A stretch of 64,000 nt of DNA from Paenibacillus sp. SZ31 (GTDB lineage: Bacteria > Bacillota > Bacilli > Paenibacillales > Paenibacillaceae), in assembly GCF_012912005.1 (NCBI RefSeq), contig NZ_JABBEA010000003.1, positions 1 through 64,000 on the forward strand. The letters are read 5' to 3'. Made by a program: the position numbers and the translations under genes. Positions 48,778 to 57,418 of the stretch are shown here, in pieces. The notes under the pieces were generated by a model, which searched no databases, was not told where the DNA came from, and was given only the letters and a program-made list of their open reading frames with translations. Position 1 is the stretch's first letter. Each line of letters opens with the position of its first letter.

Positions 48778-49575
48778 ATGGATATTGCGACACTTATCGG
48801 TATTATTGCCGGAATTGCCGCAGTCATTAGCGGTTTTTTGTGGGAAGGCGGTCAATTGTCCGGTCTCATGCAAAAAACGGCTGCTTTAATTGTATTCGGT
48901 GGAACGATTGCTGCTGTGGTTGCCAGTTTCCCAGCGCATCGTCTGCGTACGATTCCAGCTGCCCTGCGTATGGCTTTTGGACGTAACAATAATGAATCAG
49001 GCTTGTGGGTTGAAGAACTGGTCGAGATGTCTTCGATCGCGCGCCGTTCAGGTGTGCTTGCATTGGAACGTAAGGTTATGGATCATCCGCATCCATTTTT
49101 GCAAGATGGGATTCAGATGGTTGTCGATGGTACCGATCAGGATGTGGTTCGTCAGATCCTGGAGATGGAGATTGACTCGATTGAACAAAAACATGAAGGA
49201 TACGCCAAAATATTTGAATCCGCTGGTGGGTACGCGCCAACCATGGGGATCATCGGAACCGTGATGGGACTTATTCAGGTACTTGGCAGTTTGACCGATC
49301 CAACCGGACTCGGACCTGCCATTGCTGTTGCCTTTACCGCAACCCTGTATGGGGTCGCCAGTGCCAATCTTATCTTTTTGCCCATTGCCTCCAAGATCAA
49401 ATCCAGAGGTGCCGACGAAGTGCAGACCATGGAAATGCTTCTCGAAGGTGTCCTTGCCATTCAGAACGGTGAGAATCCCCAGCTTGTACGCAAAAGACTG
49501 GAGTCCTTCACACTCACGCATCGTCAGCACATACGCCCTCTAGCAAAGGAGGGATTGGATGAGTCGGCGCAGTAA
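48778..49575 (+). CDS. motA: Flagellar stator protein MotA/MotP
   Basis: 265 residues with four membrane helices (about 2-22, 32-50, 150-172, 182-205) and a cytoplasmic domain between helices 2 and 3. GGYAPTMGIIGTVMGLIQVL and AIAVAFTATLYGVASANLIFLP contain the conserved prolines and ion-path residues of the family. It forms the ion channel of the motor with MotB, whose gene overlaps the 3' end by 17 bp. Whether the pair is proton- or sodium-driven cannot be decided with confidence. AGGAGTG precedes the ATG. No sigma-D promoter is obvious upstream. Confidence 0.93.
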   Translation: MDIATLIGIIAGIAAVISGFLWEGGQLSGLMQKTAALIVFGGTIAAVVASFPAHRLRTIPAALRMAFGRNNNESGLWVEELVEMSSIARRSGVLALERKVMDHPHPFLQDGIQMVVDGTDQDVVRQILEMEIDSIEQKHEGYAKIFESAGGYAPTMGIIGTVMGLIQVLGSLTDPTGLGPAIAVAFTATLYGVASANLIFLPIASKIKSRGADEVQTMEMLLEGVLAIQNGENPQLVRKRLESFTLTHRQHIRPLAKEGLDESAQ

Positions 49576-50383
49576 AAGGCGCGGAAAACGTGAAACTGTC
49601 GATCATCGGGATCGCTGGATGATTACTTATGCCGATCTCATTACCCTGCTTTTGATCTTTTTTGTCATCATGTACGCCATGAGCAATCTTGATTCCGGTA
49701 AATATGACGTCGTTACTCAATCCTTACAAAATACATTCAACGCGTCAGACTCTGTACTCGAGCTTGGTGAGGGGCTCGGTGAGAAACCGGGACAGACGAT
49801 TACAGAGACCCCACCATCCGAGGTTCAGGGTGAAGGAACGCCTCCCGATTCCGGGACTGTTACGCCAGAAGATGACAACAAGCCTCTCACAGAGCGGGAA
49901 GAGCAATTCAGATCACAGGAACAGGAACTGCAAAATCTGTTCAATGTGATTACCCAATATATCGAGGATAATAAACTGGAAAATCAGATTTTTGTTGCGG
50001 ACAAGCCACAAGGCCTCTCCATTACACTAAGTGACCGTTTCCTTTTTGACCAGGGACAGGCCGCTCTAAAGGATGGTGCAGCACCAACACTCAGTAAGCT
50101 TGCCAGCCTGTTCCGTGATCTGAATACTGTTGTCAGCATTGAGGGTCACACCGATAATGTTCCTGTGGGGGCAAACTCCGCCTATACCGATAACTGGCAG
50201 CTTTCCGGGGAACGCGCACTGTCTGTATTGCGATTCTTTCTGGATACAGAGAAGCTCAACCCTGATGGCTTCCAATATGCCGGGTATGCAGATACCCGCC
50301 CAACGGGTGACAACACCACACCGACTGGCAGACAAAAGAACCGTCGAGTTGAAATTACTGTATTGCGCCAGCTCCAACCTTAA
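49559..50383 (+). CDS. motB: Flagellar stator protein MotB/MotS
   Basis: 274 residues. A basic N-terminus (SRRSKRRGKRE) precedes the single membrane helix with the essential ion-carrying aspartate D26 (YADLITLLLIFFVIMYAMS). An acidic, proline-rich periplasmic linker (about 75-110) follows. The OmpA/MotB peptidoglycan-binding domain (about 145-270) has SIEGHTDNVPVG, LSGERALSVLRFF and NRRVEI. It anchors the stator to the wall. Translation is coupled to motA: GGAGGG lies inside motA, 5 nt before the ATG, and the genes overlap. It is followed by a strong terminator. Confidence 0.95.
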   Translation: MSRRSKRRGKRETVDHRDRWMITYADLITLLLIFFVIMYAMSNLDSGKYDVVTQSLQNTFNASDSVLELGEGLGEKPGQTITETPPSEVQGEGTPPDSGTVTPEDDNKPLTEREEQFRSQEQELQNLFNVITQYIEDNKLENQIFVADKPQGLSITLSDRFLFDQGQAALKDGAAPTLSKLASLFRDLNTVVSIEGHTDNVPVGANSAYTDNWQLSGERALSVLRFFLDTEKLNPDGFQYAGYADTRPTGDNTTPTGRQKNRRVEITVLRQLQP

Positions 50384-50422
50384 TTTTCAACATTTCGCAT
50401 AATGCATCAATACTTATAAGCA

Positions 50423-50475
50423 AAAAGAGCACGCTCTAACTGAATTCAATTCAGCAGAGCGTGCTTTCTTTTATG
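50423..50475. terminator. Bidirectional terminator
   Basis: AGCACGCTCT / AGAGCGTGCT arms (50428-50437, 50455-50464) enclose a second hairpin CTGAATT-C-AATTCAG. CTTTCTTTT follows on the plus strand and CTTTTTGC on the minus. It serves motB and the convergent ABC permease gene. Confidence 0.9.
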
Positions 50476-50485
50476 TCGTATTGCC

Positions 50486-51664
50486 TTATGCATCCACACC
50501 TGGCTGACTGGGACGTAGAATCGCTGAGCCTACGGTCAACAAAATGGCAGCCATTCCGAACAAAATCAATAGTGGCAGTGTAATATCCAATAACGTACCG
50601 CCAGCGGAGATCGTTTCCACCGCCTGAATCGCCCATTTCTGTGGAACAAAGTTGGCAAGCTTCTGCATATAGTCAGGCATGAACGAGATCGGCCAGAAAC
50701 AACCACCTATCATGCAAGTTGGCATAATAATAAGGGAATTCAACATATTCGCATTTTTTGAATTACGGATCAATCCTGCAACGGTACTTGCGATGCCCAT
50801 GGAGACCAGCATGAACGCTGCCAAGATCATGAAATGAATTCCAAAAGGAATGCCGGCATCATAATGCAGCAACCACCTGCTGACTCCCAAAACCAGAACA
50901 ATCTGAATCATGCCAATGACAAAGCTACCCAGGAAATTGCCAAGCGCAATCTCATATGCACGAACGGGCGCCGTATATACTCTGGCCATCGTGCGTTTCC
51001 TGCGATCCTCCATAATCACGGCTACTGCACTGGTCAGCAAACCCATCATAAACATGATCGTAAATCCAGTCACATTGTTCAGGCCTGGCTTGGGATAGAT
51101 CTGCAGATCTGTGACTTCACCAGCAACCTGATGCTTTCCTGTTTCCTGTATTAGCTGTTCAAACGGCTTCTGTATCTTCACCGTTATGTCAGTCTCACTT
51201 GAGGCATGACCCGCAGCCAACGTAACAGCTGAAGCAGATTGTTGCAATCCGCTCGTCAAACCTTCAACCGCCGCTCGTAGGGTATAGGAATCTTCGCTTA
51301 TACGCAGTTCCACCAGTTGGATCTCGGTTGCCTTACCTTGTAACAGATCCTCCGTATATCGTGCCGGAATGATGATGCCAGAACTTCCTTTTTGCTGAGC
51401 GATGGCTTCCTTCACTTCTGCTTCGTTATTCATAGGCTTAAGCAGATATTCCTCTTTGCCAGCAAGTTCGTTAATCATCCATGTCCCTGCTACCCCTGTA
51501 TCCTCATTGACATAGGGAATGACCGCCTGTGTACTCTGCTCACTTCCAAAAAGAGCAACTGCTCCCGTAACCACCAGGCAAGGCAGAAGCAGAAACGTAA
51601 TGAAGCCCATTTTACGTCCAAGTGTACGTCTGATCATCAACCAGGCGATGTGTAGACTATTCAT
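50486..51664 (-). CDS. ABC-2 type exporter permease (LnrN-like)
   Basis: 392 residues. One N-terminal helix (about 20-40), a large extracytoplasmic domain (about 45-215) and five C-terminal helices (about 220-385) follow the ABC2_membrane_3 pattern. MGLLTSAVAVIMEDRRKRTMARVYTAPV is the typical cytoplasmic coupling segment. It overlaps the upstream permease gene by 8 bp, and together with the ATPase the three genes form one operon. Sizes and order (311, 398, 392 residues) match LnrL, LnrM, LnrN of B. subtilis, an exporter giving resistance to linearmycin-type polyenes. The actual substrate here is unknown. Confidence 0.85.
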   Translation of the reverse strand: MNSLHIAWLMIRRTLGRKMGFITFLLLPCLVVTGAVALFGSEQSTQAVIPYVNEDTGVAGTWMINELAGKEEYLLKPMNNEAEVKEAIAQQKGSSGIIIPARYTEDLLQGKATEIQLVELRISEDSYTLRAAVEGLTSGLQQSASAVTLAAGHASSETDITVKIQKPFEQLIQETGKHQVAGEVTDLQIYPKPGLNNVTGFTIMFMMGLLTSAVAVIMEDRRKRTMARVYTAPVRAYEIALGNFLGSFVIGMIQIVLVLGVSRWLLHYDAGIPFGIHFMILAAFMLVSMGIASTVAGLIRNSKNANMLNSLIIMPTCMIGGCFWPISFMPDYMQKLANFVPQKWAIQAVETISAGGTLLDITLPLLILFGMAAILLTVGSAILRPSQPGVDA

Positions 51665-52853
51665 ATCGGTATCCTGCCTTTCTATAGATCAATCCTGAGA
51701 TGGCGAGTAATACAGCGCATACCACGCCTAGCATCAGAATGCTATAAATAATCTCTCCGACAGGTGCATCCAGCATCATTCTCAGAAAACTCTGGAGCGC
51801 CCAGTGGTTAACTGTAAATTCACTAATCCGTTGTACAAAATCAACCGGGATGGGCCTGAATCCACCACTAATGAATGTCATGGCAACGATGATACCTTGT
51901 AAGGTTGCACTGGCTGATGCCGTGCTTTTGCATACTAGTGCGACGATCACGCCAAGGGTCATAGATGCCAATGTGATGAGTAAACAAGTTAGCACAATAT
52001 ACCAAGGATGGGTTCCCCAATCCACACCGTAGAACCAATACGTCATAAGGATAATCATCGTTGCTTGCAAGAAAGCGAGTAGGCTGTTGCCTACAATTTT
52101 TCCAGCGAAAATAACTCCATTGCCTAGAGGGGCAGCCTGAAGGCGAATTAACGTTTTGTTATCACGCTCTCCAAAAAGGCTGGTACTTGTTGTCATGCCT
52201 GAGTACAACATGAACATCGCCAGCATGGAAGCTGCATAGTATTGGGAGGAACTATACGCCGTACCTGTCTTACCGGGATTAATAACAGCAATGGAGGTAG
52301 AATTCGTCGCACCAGGCTCCGAATAAGAGGCCATGGCAGCCATTACTTCCGGACCGAGCACTTTGGTCATCGCCATCTTTCGGTTCAATTCATCCGTAAA
52401 TCGTGTGAACAAAGTTTCACCCAAGGTATTAAGTGTGTTGTCCTTTCCTCGTATCCACTGTAACCTGGCCTCTTTCCCCATCATCACGTTCTGCTCAAAA
52501 TCTGAAGGAATCAATACGGCAAAGTCCAGCTTGCCGGTACGCAGCGAATGGACAGCCTCTTCTTTTGTCGTAAAGTTCTGCACCTTAACCATCTCCGCTA
52601 CCACTGGAGAGTTCACGAATGTATCCAGCGCTTGATTAAGCGTATCTGATCCTCCGCCTAATTCGGGATTCATCTGGATTATACCCACACGTACAGTATC
52701 CGGAATAACATCATCCGCCGTCCCCATCGTACTGGAAAGTGCCGTGCCCAAAATTAAAATAAGTAACAACGGCAGAATGAACAGGTTCAACACCACGGAT
52801 CGAATCTTAAGAATACGTCTCAATTCAAAGATGCAAATATGCCATATATTCAT
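51657..52853 (-). CDS. ABC-2 type exporter permease (LnrM-like)
   Basis: 398 residues with the same architecture as its downstream partner: N-terminal helix with LNLFILPLLLILILGTALS, an extracytoplasmic domain of about 190 residues, then five helices. TSTSLFGERDNKTLIRLQAAPLGNGVIFAGK is the coupling segment. GGGGGAG precedes the ATG, which is 12 bp after the ATPase gene. The two permeases probably form a heterodimer. Confidence 0.86.
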   Translation of the reverse strand: MNIWHICIFELRRILKIRSVVLNLFILPLLLILILGTALSSTMGTADDVIPDTVRVGIIQMNPELGGGSDTLNQALDTFVNSPVVAEMVKVQNFTTKEEAVHSLRTGKLDFAVLIPSDFEQNVMMGKEARLQWIRGKDNTLNTLGETLFTRFTDELNRKMAMTKVLGPEVMAAMASYSEPGATNSTSIAVINPGKTGTAYSSSQYYAASMLAMFMLYSGMTTSTSLFGERDNKTLIRLQAAPLGNGVIFAGKIVGNSLLAFLQATMIILMTYWFYGVDWGTHPWYIVLTCLLITLASMTLGVIVALVCKSTASASATLQGIIVAMTFISGGFRPIPVDFVQRISEFTVNHWALQSFLRMMLDAPVGEIIYSILMLGVVCAVLLAISGLIYRKAGYRYE

Positions 52854-52865
52854 CTCATGCTCCCC

Positions 52866-53801
52866 CTAGTCCCGAAGCATACGCCCGGTCAGATTGAGGA
52901 ACAACGTTTCCAGATCCGGCTCTTCGACCTTAAGCGACTGAATGGATATTTCATGTTTGCTGCAAATGAAGAGCAGATCCTGGAGATCCTGCTGTGCCGA
53001 AGGCAGCGTAATGGTGAGTGTATTCTCTGATACGTCCACCATTCGCACGCGAGGGTGAAGTTTCAGTTCTTCCACCACGTCGGGACCGATACCGGAAGTG
53101 GAGAGCACTACTTTTTCCTCCGATGCTACCCGTTCTCTCAGCTCTGCTTCAGTCCCACAGGCAATGATTCGCCCCTGATCCATAATTGCAACCCGGTGAC
53201 TAATCGCGGCTACTTCCTCCATGTAATGACTTGTATATATGATCGTTGAACCCATCTTGTTAAGCGTACGTACTGATTCAAGGATATGATTCCGAGATTG
53301 CGGATCGATGCCAACTGTCGGTTCATCCATAATAATTAGATCCGGACGATGTGTAATCGCACATGCGATGTTTAACCTGCGTTTCATACCGCCGGAGAAG
53401 GTTGCGGGAGCATCCTTAGCTTTATCCTGCAACCCTACAAATTCAAGGGACTCCTGTACCCTCTCCTTAAGCAATTTTCCACGCAATCCATATAACCGGG
53501 CGAAAAAAGTCACATTCTCCGCAGCCGTCATCGTTTCGTATAAAGCCAGATCCTGTGGAACGAGTCCGATCTTGCGCTTTACTTCAAGCGGTCGCTCCTT
53601 GACCGATATCCCATCTAATCTGATTTCACCCTGATCCATATTCAGGAGCCCTGCAATCATGCTAATGGTGGTACTTTTTCCTGCTCCATTGGGACCAAGC
53701 AATCCAAAAATTTCGCCTTTGCCAACACTAAGGTTCAAATGATCCACTGACAGCCTGCTGCCGTATCGTTTTACGACATGATCCACTTCAAGTATGCCCA
53801 T
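52866..53801 (-). CDS. ABC exporter ATP-binding protein (LnrL-like)
   Basis: 311 residues. Walker A LLGPNGAGKSTT near 36-47, Q-loop LVPQDLALYETMTAAENV, signature FSGGMKRRLNIA, Walker B LIIMDEPTVGIDPQSR and an H-loop histidine (TSHYMEE) are all intact. A C-terminal extension of about 80 residues (VVEELKLHPRVRMVDVSENTLTI) is typical of drug-exporting DrrA/LnrL-type ATPases. It is the first gene of the three-gene exporter operon, divergent from the two-component system genes with 210 bp between them. Confidence 0.93.
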   Translation of the reverse strand: MGILEVDHVVKRYGSRLSVDHLNLSVGKGEIFGLLGPNGAGKSTTISMIAGLLNMDQGEIRLDGISVKERPLEVKRKIGLVPQDLALYETMTAAENVTFFARLYGLRGKLLKERVQESLEFVGLQDKAKDAPATFSGGMKRRLNIACAITHRPDLIIMDEPTVGIDPQSRNHILESVRTLNKMGSTIIYTSHYMEEVAAISHRVAIMDQGRIIACGTEAELRERVASEEKVVLSTSGIGPDVVEELKLHPRVRMVDVSENTLTITLPSAQQDLQDLLFICSKHEISIQSLKVEEPDLETLFLNLTGRMLRD

Positions 53802-53889
53802 CCCTTTTACGCCCCTTTTCCGTTTCGGCCTTTGCCGCTGGATTTCATAATTTTATTGTAACGGATCGTAATCTGTAGCGAAGGTACGA

Positions 53890-53930
53890 AAAGTCATGAA
53901 TCGAAGGTGACTTAAGTCATCTCCTGATTC
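53890..53930. promoter_or_regulatory. Dyad cluster, candidate operator of the LnrK-like regulator
   Basis: Perfect palindrome TGACTTAAGTCA (53908-53919), flanked by AAGTCATGAATCGA on the left and by TGATTCGAAT on the right, so that AAGTCA occurs twice directly and once inverted and GAATC/GATTC bracket the whole. It is located between the divergent exporter and sensor genes, just upstream of the sensor-gene promoter. Confidence 0.5.
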
Positions 53931-53942
53931 GAATGCTGCTTA

Positions 53943-53951
53943 TGGTATAAT
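53943..53951 (+). promoter_or_regulatory. Extended -10 promoter of the sensor kinase gene
   Basis: TGGTATAAT, a perfect TATAAT with extended -10, about 60 bp upstream of the kinase start and immediately after the dyad cluster. No good -35, as expected for an activated promoter. Confidence 0.6.
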
Positions 53952-54011
53952 CAAGGGCGCATTACCGAGAGATTTTCTACTCCACTTTTATATAAAGGAT
54001 GTCACAACCAT

Positions 54012-55223
54012 ATGCCGATGCGGTTTCTGCAATACGGGTTAATTATCGTTCCAGCAGTGCTGTACCTGTTGATGCTACCCTTGGAAAACGACGACGTCTA
54101 CACCCTCTATATCATCATTGCACTTGGACTCTCCGTGTGGAAAGATTTCATCCGTTCAAGTGCACAGCAGTGGCTGTTGCTTCTGGCCCAAATATTCTGG
54201 AGCTGCTGGCTGATCGCTTTGTTTGGACCATTTATGTTCTTCCTCTCTTTATCAGTGCTCTACGTGTATATGTACAGACTGGAAGGGACCCAGCGGTGGT
54301 TGATGTTTGGAAGTCAGCTTGTGGCAAGCAATATCGCATTGCATTGGCATTATTCTACTCCACAGACATTGCAACCATGGTTAACTACACAGTATACAAA
54401 CGAGGCTACTCTATTCTCCGCAGAGACAACTGCGATGGTTCTTAGCAACCTACTTCTGATCATCACAGCGGCTCTGTCCTGGCAGGGATCAAGATCGGCT
54501 AGCAGCCGCGGACAACTGGAACAAGTCTATGACGAGCTTCGCAGCAAACATTACGAGCTACAAGAAGCGCGTGCGCAGCTGCTGTTATTTACAAAGCAAC
54601 TTGAAGGAGCGGCTCAGGCAGAGGAACGCACCCGTATCTCAAGACAGCTTCATGACGATATCGGGCATCGACTGATTCGCACCAAAATGATGTCGGAAGC
54701 CGCCCTGCTAACCCTCCCCCGAGATCAGGAAAAGGGAACGGAAATGGTGAGACAGATTCGTGATCAATTGGCCACCAGTATGGATGATATGCGCAGCACA
54801 CTTCATAAATTGCAGCCTGATTCCTATGTATCCAATGCCTACGCACTGGATCGTCTCCTTGAAGAAGTGGGCAGAGATACCGGTGTGAAGACACATTATG
54901 AAGTTCATGGCCCATCTCATATGCTGTATCCAAGCATACAGATTGTTTTCTACAAAAATGCCAAAGAAGCCCTGACCAATGCGCTACGACACGGAAATGC
55001 TTCTTCGATCACAGTGGAGTTGGTATTCAGGGATCAGGAAGTCTCTATGAGCGTAAGTAATGATGGCAAAATCAATCCCCATTCCTCTAAGGAAAGTGGC
55101 ATAGGACAGGAAGGCATGCGTCTACGCACACAAATGGTAGGAGGAGCCTTGGAGATTCAATCGGCTTTTCCGTATACGGTAATTACACGCATTCCAATAA
55201 CGAACCAAATGGATATACTCTGA
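54012..55223 (+). CDS. Sensor histidine kinase, DesK/LnrJ-like
   Basis: 403 residues. About five membrane helices lie in residues 5-155 with hardly any extracellular loop, so it senses within or at the membrane. A linker coiled coil (about 165-205) leads to the HisKA_3 domain with phosphorylated H214 in RQLHDDIGHRL. The HATPase domain has N-box KNAKEALTNALRHG, SNDGKINPHSS and GIGQEGM. The family works with NarL-type regulators. The regulator gene follows 20 bp downstream. Intramembrane sensing fits detection of membrane-active compounds exported by the divergent ABC transporter. Confidence 0.9.
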   Translation: MPMRFLQYGLIIVPAVLYLLMLPLENDDVYTLYIIIALGLSVWKDFIRSSAQQWLLLLAQIFWSCWLIALFGPFMFFLSLSVLYVYMYRLEGTQRWLMFGSQLVASNIALHWHYSTPQTLQPWLTTQYTNEATLFSAETTAMVLSNLLLIITAALSWQGSRSASSRGQLEQVYDELRSKHYELQEARAQLLLFTKQLEGAAQAEERTRISRQLHDDIGHRLIRTKMMSEAALLTLPRDQEKGTEMVRQIRDQLATSMDDMRSTLHKLQPDSYVSNAYALDRLLEEVGRDTGVKTHYEVHGPSHMLYPSIQIVFYKNAKEALTNALRHGNASSITVELVFRDQEVSMSVSNDGKINPHSSKESGIGQEGMRLRTQMVGGALEIQSAFPYTVITRIPITNQMDIL

Positions 55224-55243
55224 AAAAGGAAGTGAATGTTCTC

Positions 55244-55933
55244 ATGTCCGAACAGAATGATGTAAATCAAAAAAGTGATACAGCTCACCCTCAACTTATT
55301 CGGCTGATTCTCGCAGACGATGATTACTTCATTCGTGAGAGCCTTAAAGTGCTGCTCGGACTGGGCTCCGGCATTCGTGTTACAGGCACAGCTTCAAATG
55401 GACAGGAAGCGTTGGCATTGCTTGAAGCAGGAACGCCTGCGGACGTGGTGTTGATGGATATTCGGATGCCGGAATGTGATGGAGTCGAAGGTACACAACT
55501 TATCAAGGCACGTTTTCCTGAAATCCAGGTGCTCATGCTGACTACGTTTGACGACGATGAGTATATTATTCAGGCATTGCAGAATGGCGCAAGTGGTTAT
55601 TTGCTCAAAAACGTCCCCCCTGAGCGGATCATTCAAGGCATCAAGACCGTACATAATGGCGATATGTTAATCCATCCGGATATTGCTCGCAAGCTAACAG
55701 GACTCCTTCGTCCTGCTACAATTCCCCAGACACAGAATTCAATCGAAGCCTATGGACTGACGCGTATGGAGCTGGCGGTTGCCGAAGCCATATCGGAGGG
55801 GCTATCCAATAAGGAAATTGCCGCCAAACTGTTCCTCAGTGAAGGCACGGTCAAAAACTACGTCACGGATATTCTCGGCAAGCTGAGCTTGCGTGATCGA
55901 ACCCAAATCGCCATCTTTATGTTAAAAAAATAA
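55244..55933 (+). CDS. Response regulator, NarL/FixJ family (LnrK-like)
   Basis: 229 residues from ATG 55244, with AAGGAAGTGA 7 nt upstream; a GTG at 55232 is too close to that site. The receiver domain has the acidic pocket LADDDYF, phosphoacceptor aspartate in VVLMDIRMP, threonine in LTTFDDD and lysine in GYLLKNVPPE. The LuxR-type helix-turn-helix (about 165-225) has LSNKEIAAKLFLSEGTVKNYV. It probably activates the divergent exporter and possibly its own operon through the dyad at 53890-53930. Followed by a terminator. Confidence 0.93.
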   Translation: MSEQNDVNQKSDTAHPQLIRLILADDDYFIRESLKVLLGLGSGIRVTGTASNGQEALALLEAGTPADVVLMDIRMPECDGVEGTQLIKARFPEIQVLMLTTFDDDEYIIQALQNGASGYLLKNVPPERIIQGIKTVHNGDMLIHPDIARKLTGLLRPATIPQTQNSIEAYGLTRMELAVAEAISEGLSNKEIAAKLFLSEGTVKNYVTDILGKLSLRDRTQIAIFMLKK

Positions 55934-55934
55934 C

Positions 55935-55983
55935 AAAAAGGTATTTCCCTTGCCTGCGACGGCGCTGAGAAATACCTTTTTCA
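55935..55983. terminator. Terminator between the regulator and the MinJ-like gene
   Basis: AAAAAGGTATTTC and GAAATACCTTTTT arms (13 bp) with a 21-nt loop. T-runs on both strands; the genes on either side are convergent. Confidence 0.88.
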
Positions 55984-56023
55984 TTGCTTGATTTATGCAA
56001 ACATACTTCATCACGTATGCTAG

Positions 56024-57352
56024 TTACATCTCCACGGACCCTTTATCACTGGCCACAGGGGCTGGCGGTAACGCTAATGGGGCTTCGTCCCTTTGTGGTT
56101 TTTTCAAGCGGGCAAACAGTTTGAGATTAATGATATGGAACAGCGTCAGTGGACGTAACCGAATCGCCCAGACCTCGTGATTGTCCGGTGCCATAATGAC
56201 CCCAAGCTGATGATGCTCCCCTTCATAAATCGCTCGTTGCATGAACTTGCTTTCTCCTTGGTGATTACGCACCTCAAGCTTGCAAAAAGCTGGATTCATC
56301 CGCAGAGCGCGATGCAATTCTTCCGGTGAATGAACCAACTTACCATTCACCTTGTACAACGTCTCTCCTGCTTCAATCCCCAAATCTGCAGCAGGACTCT
56401 CCGGAATAACAGCCAATACTTTTAACCCATGCTGCGGATGAACAAATACCGGACTGCGATTTTGCTCTTCAAACGCGCTGTACCATACCAGAAATTCATG
56501 TCCAATAAATGCAATCAGCGCAGTAACCAACATGAGCGGAGACCACCATGCAGCAAGTAAACTGAAGACAAGCAAGGTTGTCCCATAAAGCATCAACCGC
56601 TTGGATGTGATCTGCACCTTCTGTCCAGGAAGCATACTCTGCGTTATCTCACCGAATCCGAGCATGATGGGCAACGCAACCAGCATATAACTATGTCCTG
56701 CATTCATAAGTGGATTCCATGCCAGCTCCGCGCCACCTCCTGTGACGGGAACAAGAATCAGTAGGGGAATGGCCCAGAACTGTTGCAGTTGATATCCGCC
56801 AACCAGCTTCCCACGTTTTCCCTCGAAGAGAAGCGGTGATGCCATCGATACCCCCTGCATACGTACTAACAGGGCTTCACCCATATGTAGGAGGGCCGCC
56901 AAGACAAGCAATGCAGGCATATCCAGAGCACGTAGCGTCTCTGTGATACTGCCCATCCAACCGGATGGCTGCCAGCCTGAAGCCAGATTCAAACCAAATT
57001 GCAATACACCCAGTAATCCAGCTGCGTAAGCAAAGCACAGATACCGGATACGGAACAAGGATAGAACTAACGTTGCAGCCCATATGCATATGAGACTTCC
57101 CAGCGTAAGATGTGCACCGAGAAATAGGGACACGATTGAGACAATGATACCGATGAGTATGCCTCCGAGCACCGCACGAATCGTCTGTGTTATCGAGCTT
57201 TGCAAACGGACATGAAACAATTTACGCTCCTGTAGTAACTGACGATGATAGATCAGCGCAATCAGGATCACCGCAATATAATAAAACGGCTGAATAAACA
57301 ACTGCAACAAAGCTTCTCCTAATGTAGTTAACCACGGCCATACCCATTCCAT
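56024..57352 (-). CDS. minJ: PDZ-domain membrane protein, MinJ-like
   Basis: 442 residues. About eight membrane helices (15-310) precede a C-terminal PDZ domain (about 320-390: HPQHGLKVLAVIPESPAADLGIEAGETLYKVNGKL in outline). In B. subtilis the topologically similar MinJ links DivIVA to MinCD at the poles and division septa, and its gene lies next to ctpB and ftsEX, exactly as here. I recognise it from that neighbourhood and architecture; sequence identity across the helices is not conserved enough to be certain. It ends at the convergent terminator and is separated from ctpB by a terminator. Confidence 0.72.
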   Translation of the reverse strand: MEWVWPWLTTLGEALLQLFIQPFYYIAVILIALIYHRQLLQERKLFHVRLQSSITQTIRAVLGGILIGIIVSIVSLFLGAHLTLGSLICIWAATLVLSLFRIRYLCFAYAAGLLGVLQFGLNLASGWQPSGWMGSITETLRALDMPALLVLAALLHMGEALLVRMQGVSMASPLLFEGKRGKLVGGYQLQQFWAIPLLILVPVTGGGAELAWNPLMNAGHSYMLVALPIMLGFGEITQSMLPGQKVQITSKRLMLYGTTLLVFSLLAAWWSPLMLVTALIAFIGHEFLVWYSAFEEQNRSPVFVHPQHGLKVLAVIPESPAADLGIEAGETLYKVNGKLVHSPEELHRALRMNPAFCKLEVRNHQGESKFMQRAIYEGEHHQLGVIMAPDNHEVWAIRLRPLTLFHIINLKLFARLKKPQRDEAPLALPPAPVASDKGSVEM

Positions 57353-57384
57353 TGTGGTCGGTCACCCCTCTCCTTCAGCCGGTT

Positions 57385-57418
57385 CAGAAAAAAAGAAGGC
57401 TGAAAATCAGCCTTCTTT
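57385..57418 (-). terminator. Terminator overlapping the ctpB stop codon
   Basis: Minus strand AAAGAAGGCTGA / TCAGCCTTCTTT (12 bp) with a 3-nt loop, followed by TTTTTCTGAAC. The hairpin starts within the stop codon of the S41 protease gene, a very tight arrangement. Confidence 0.9.
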
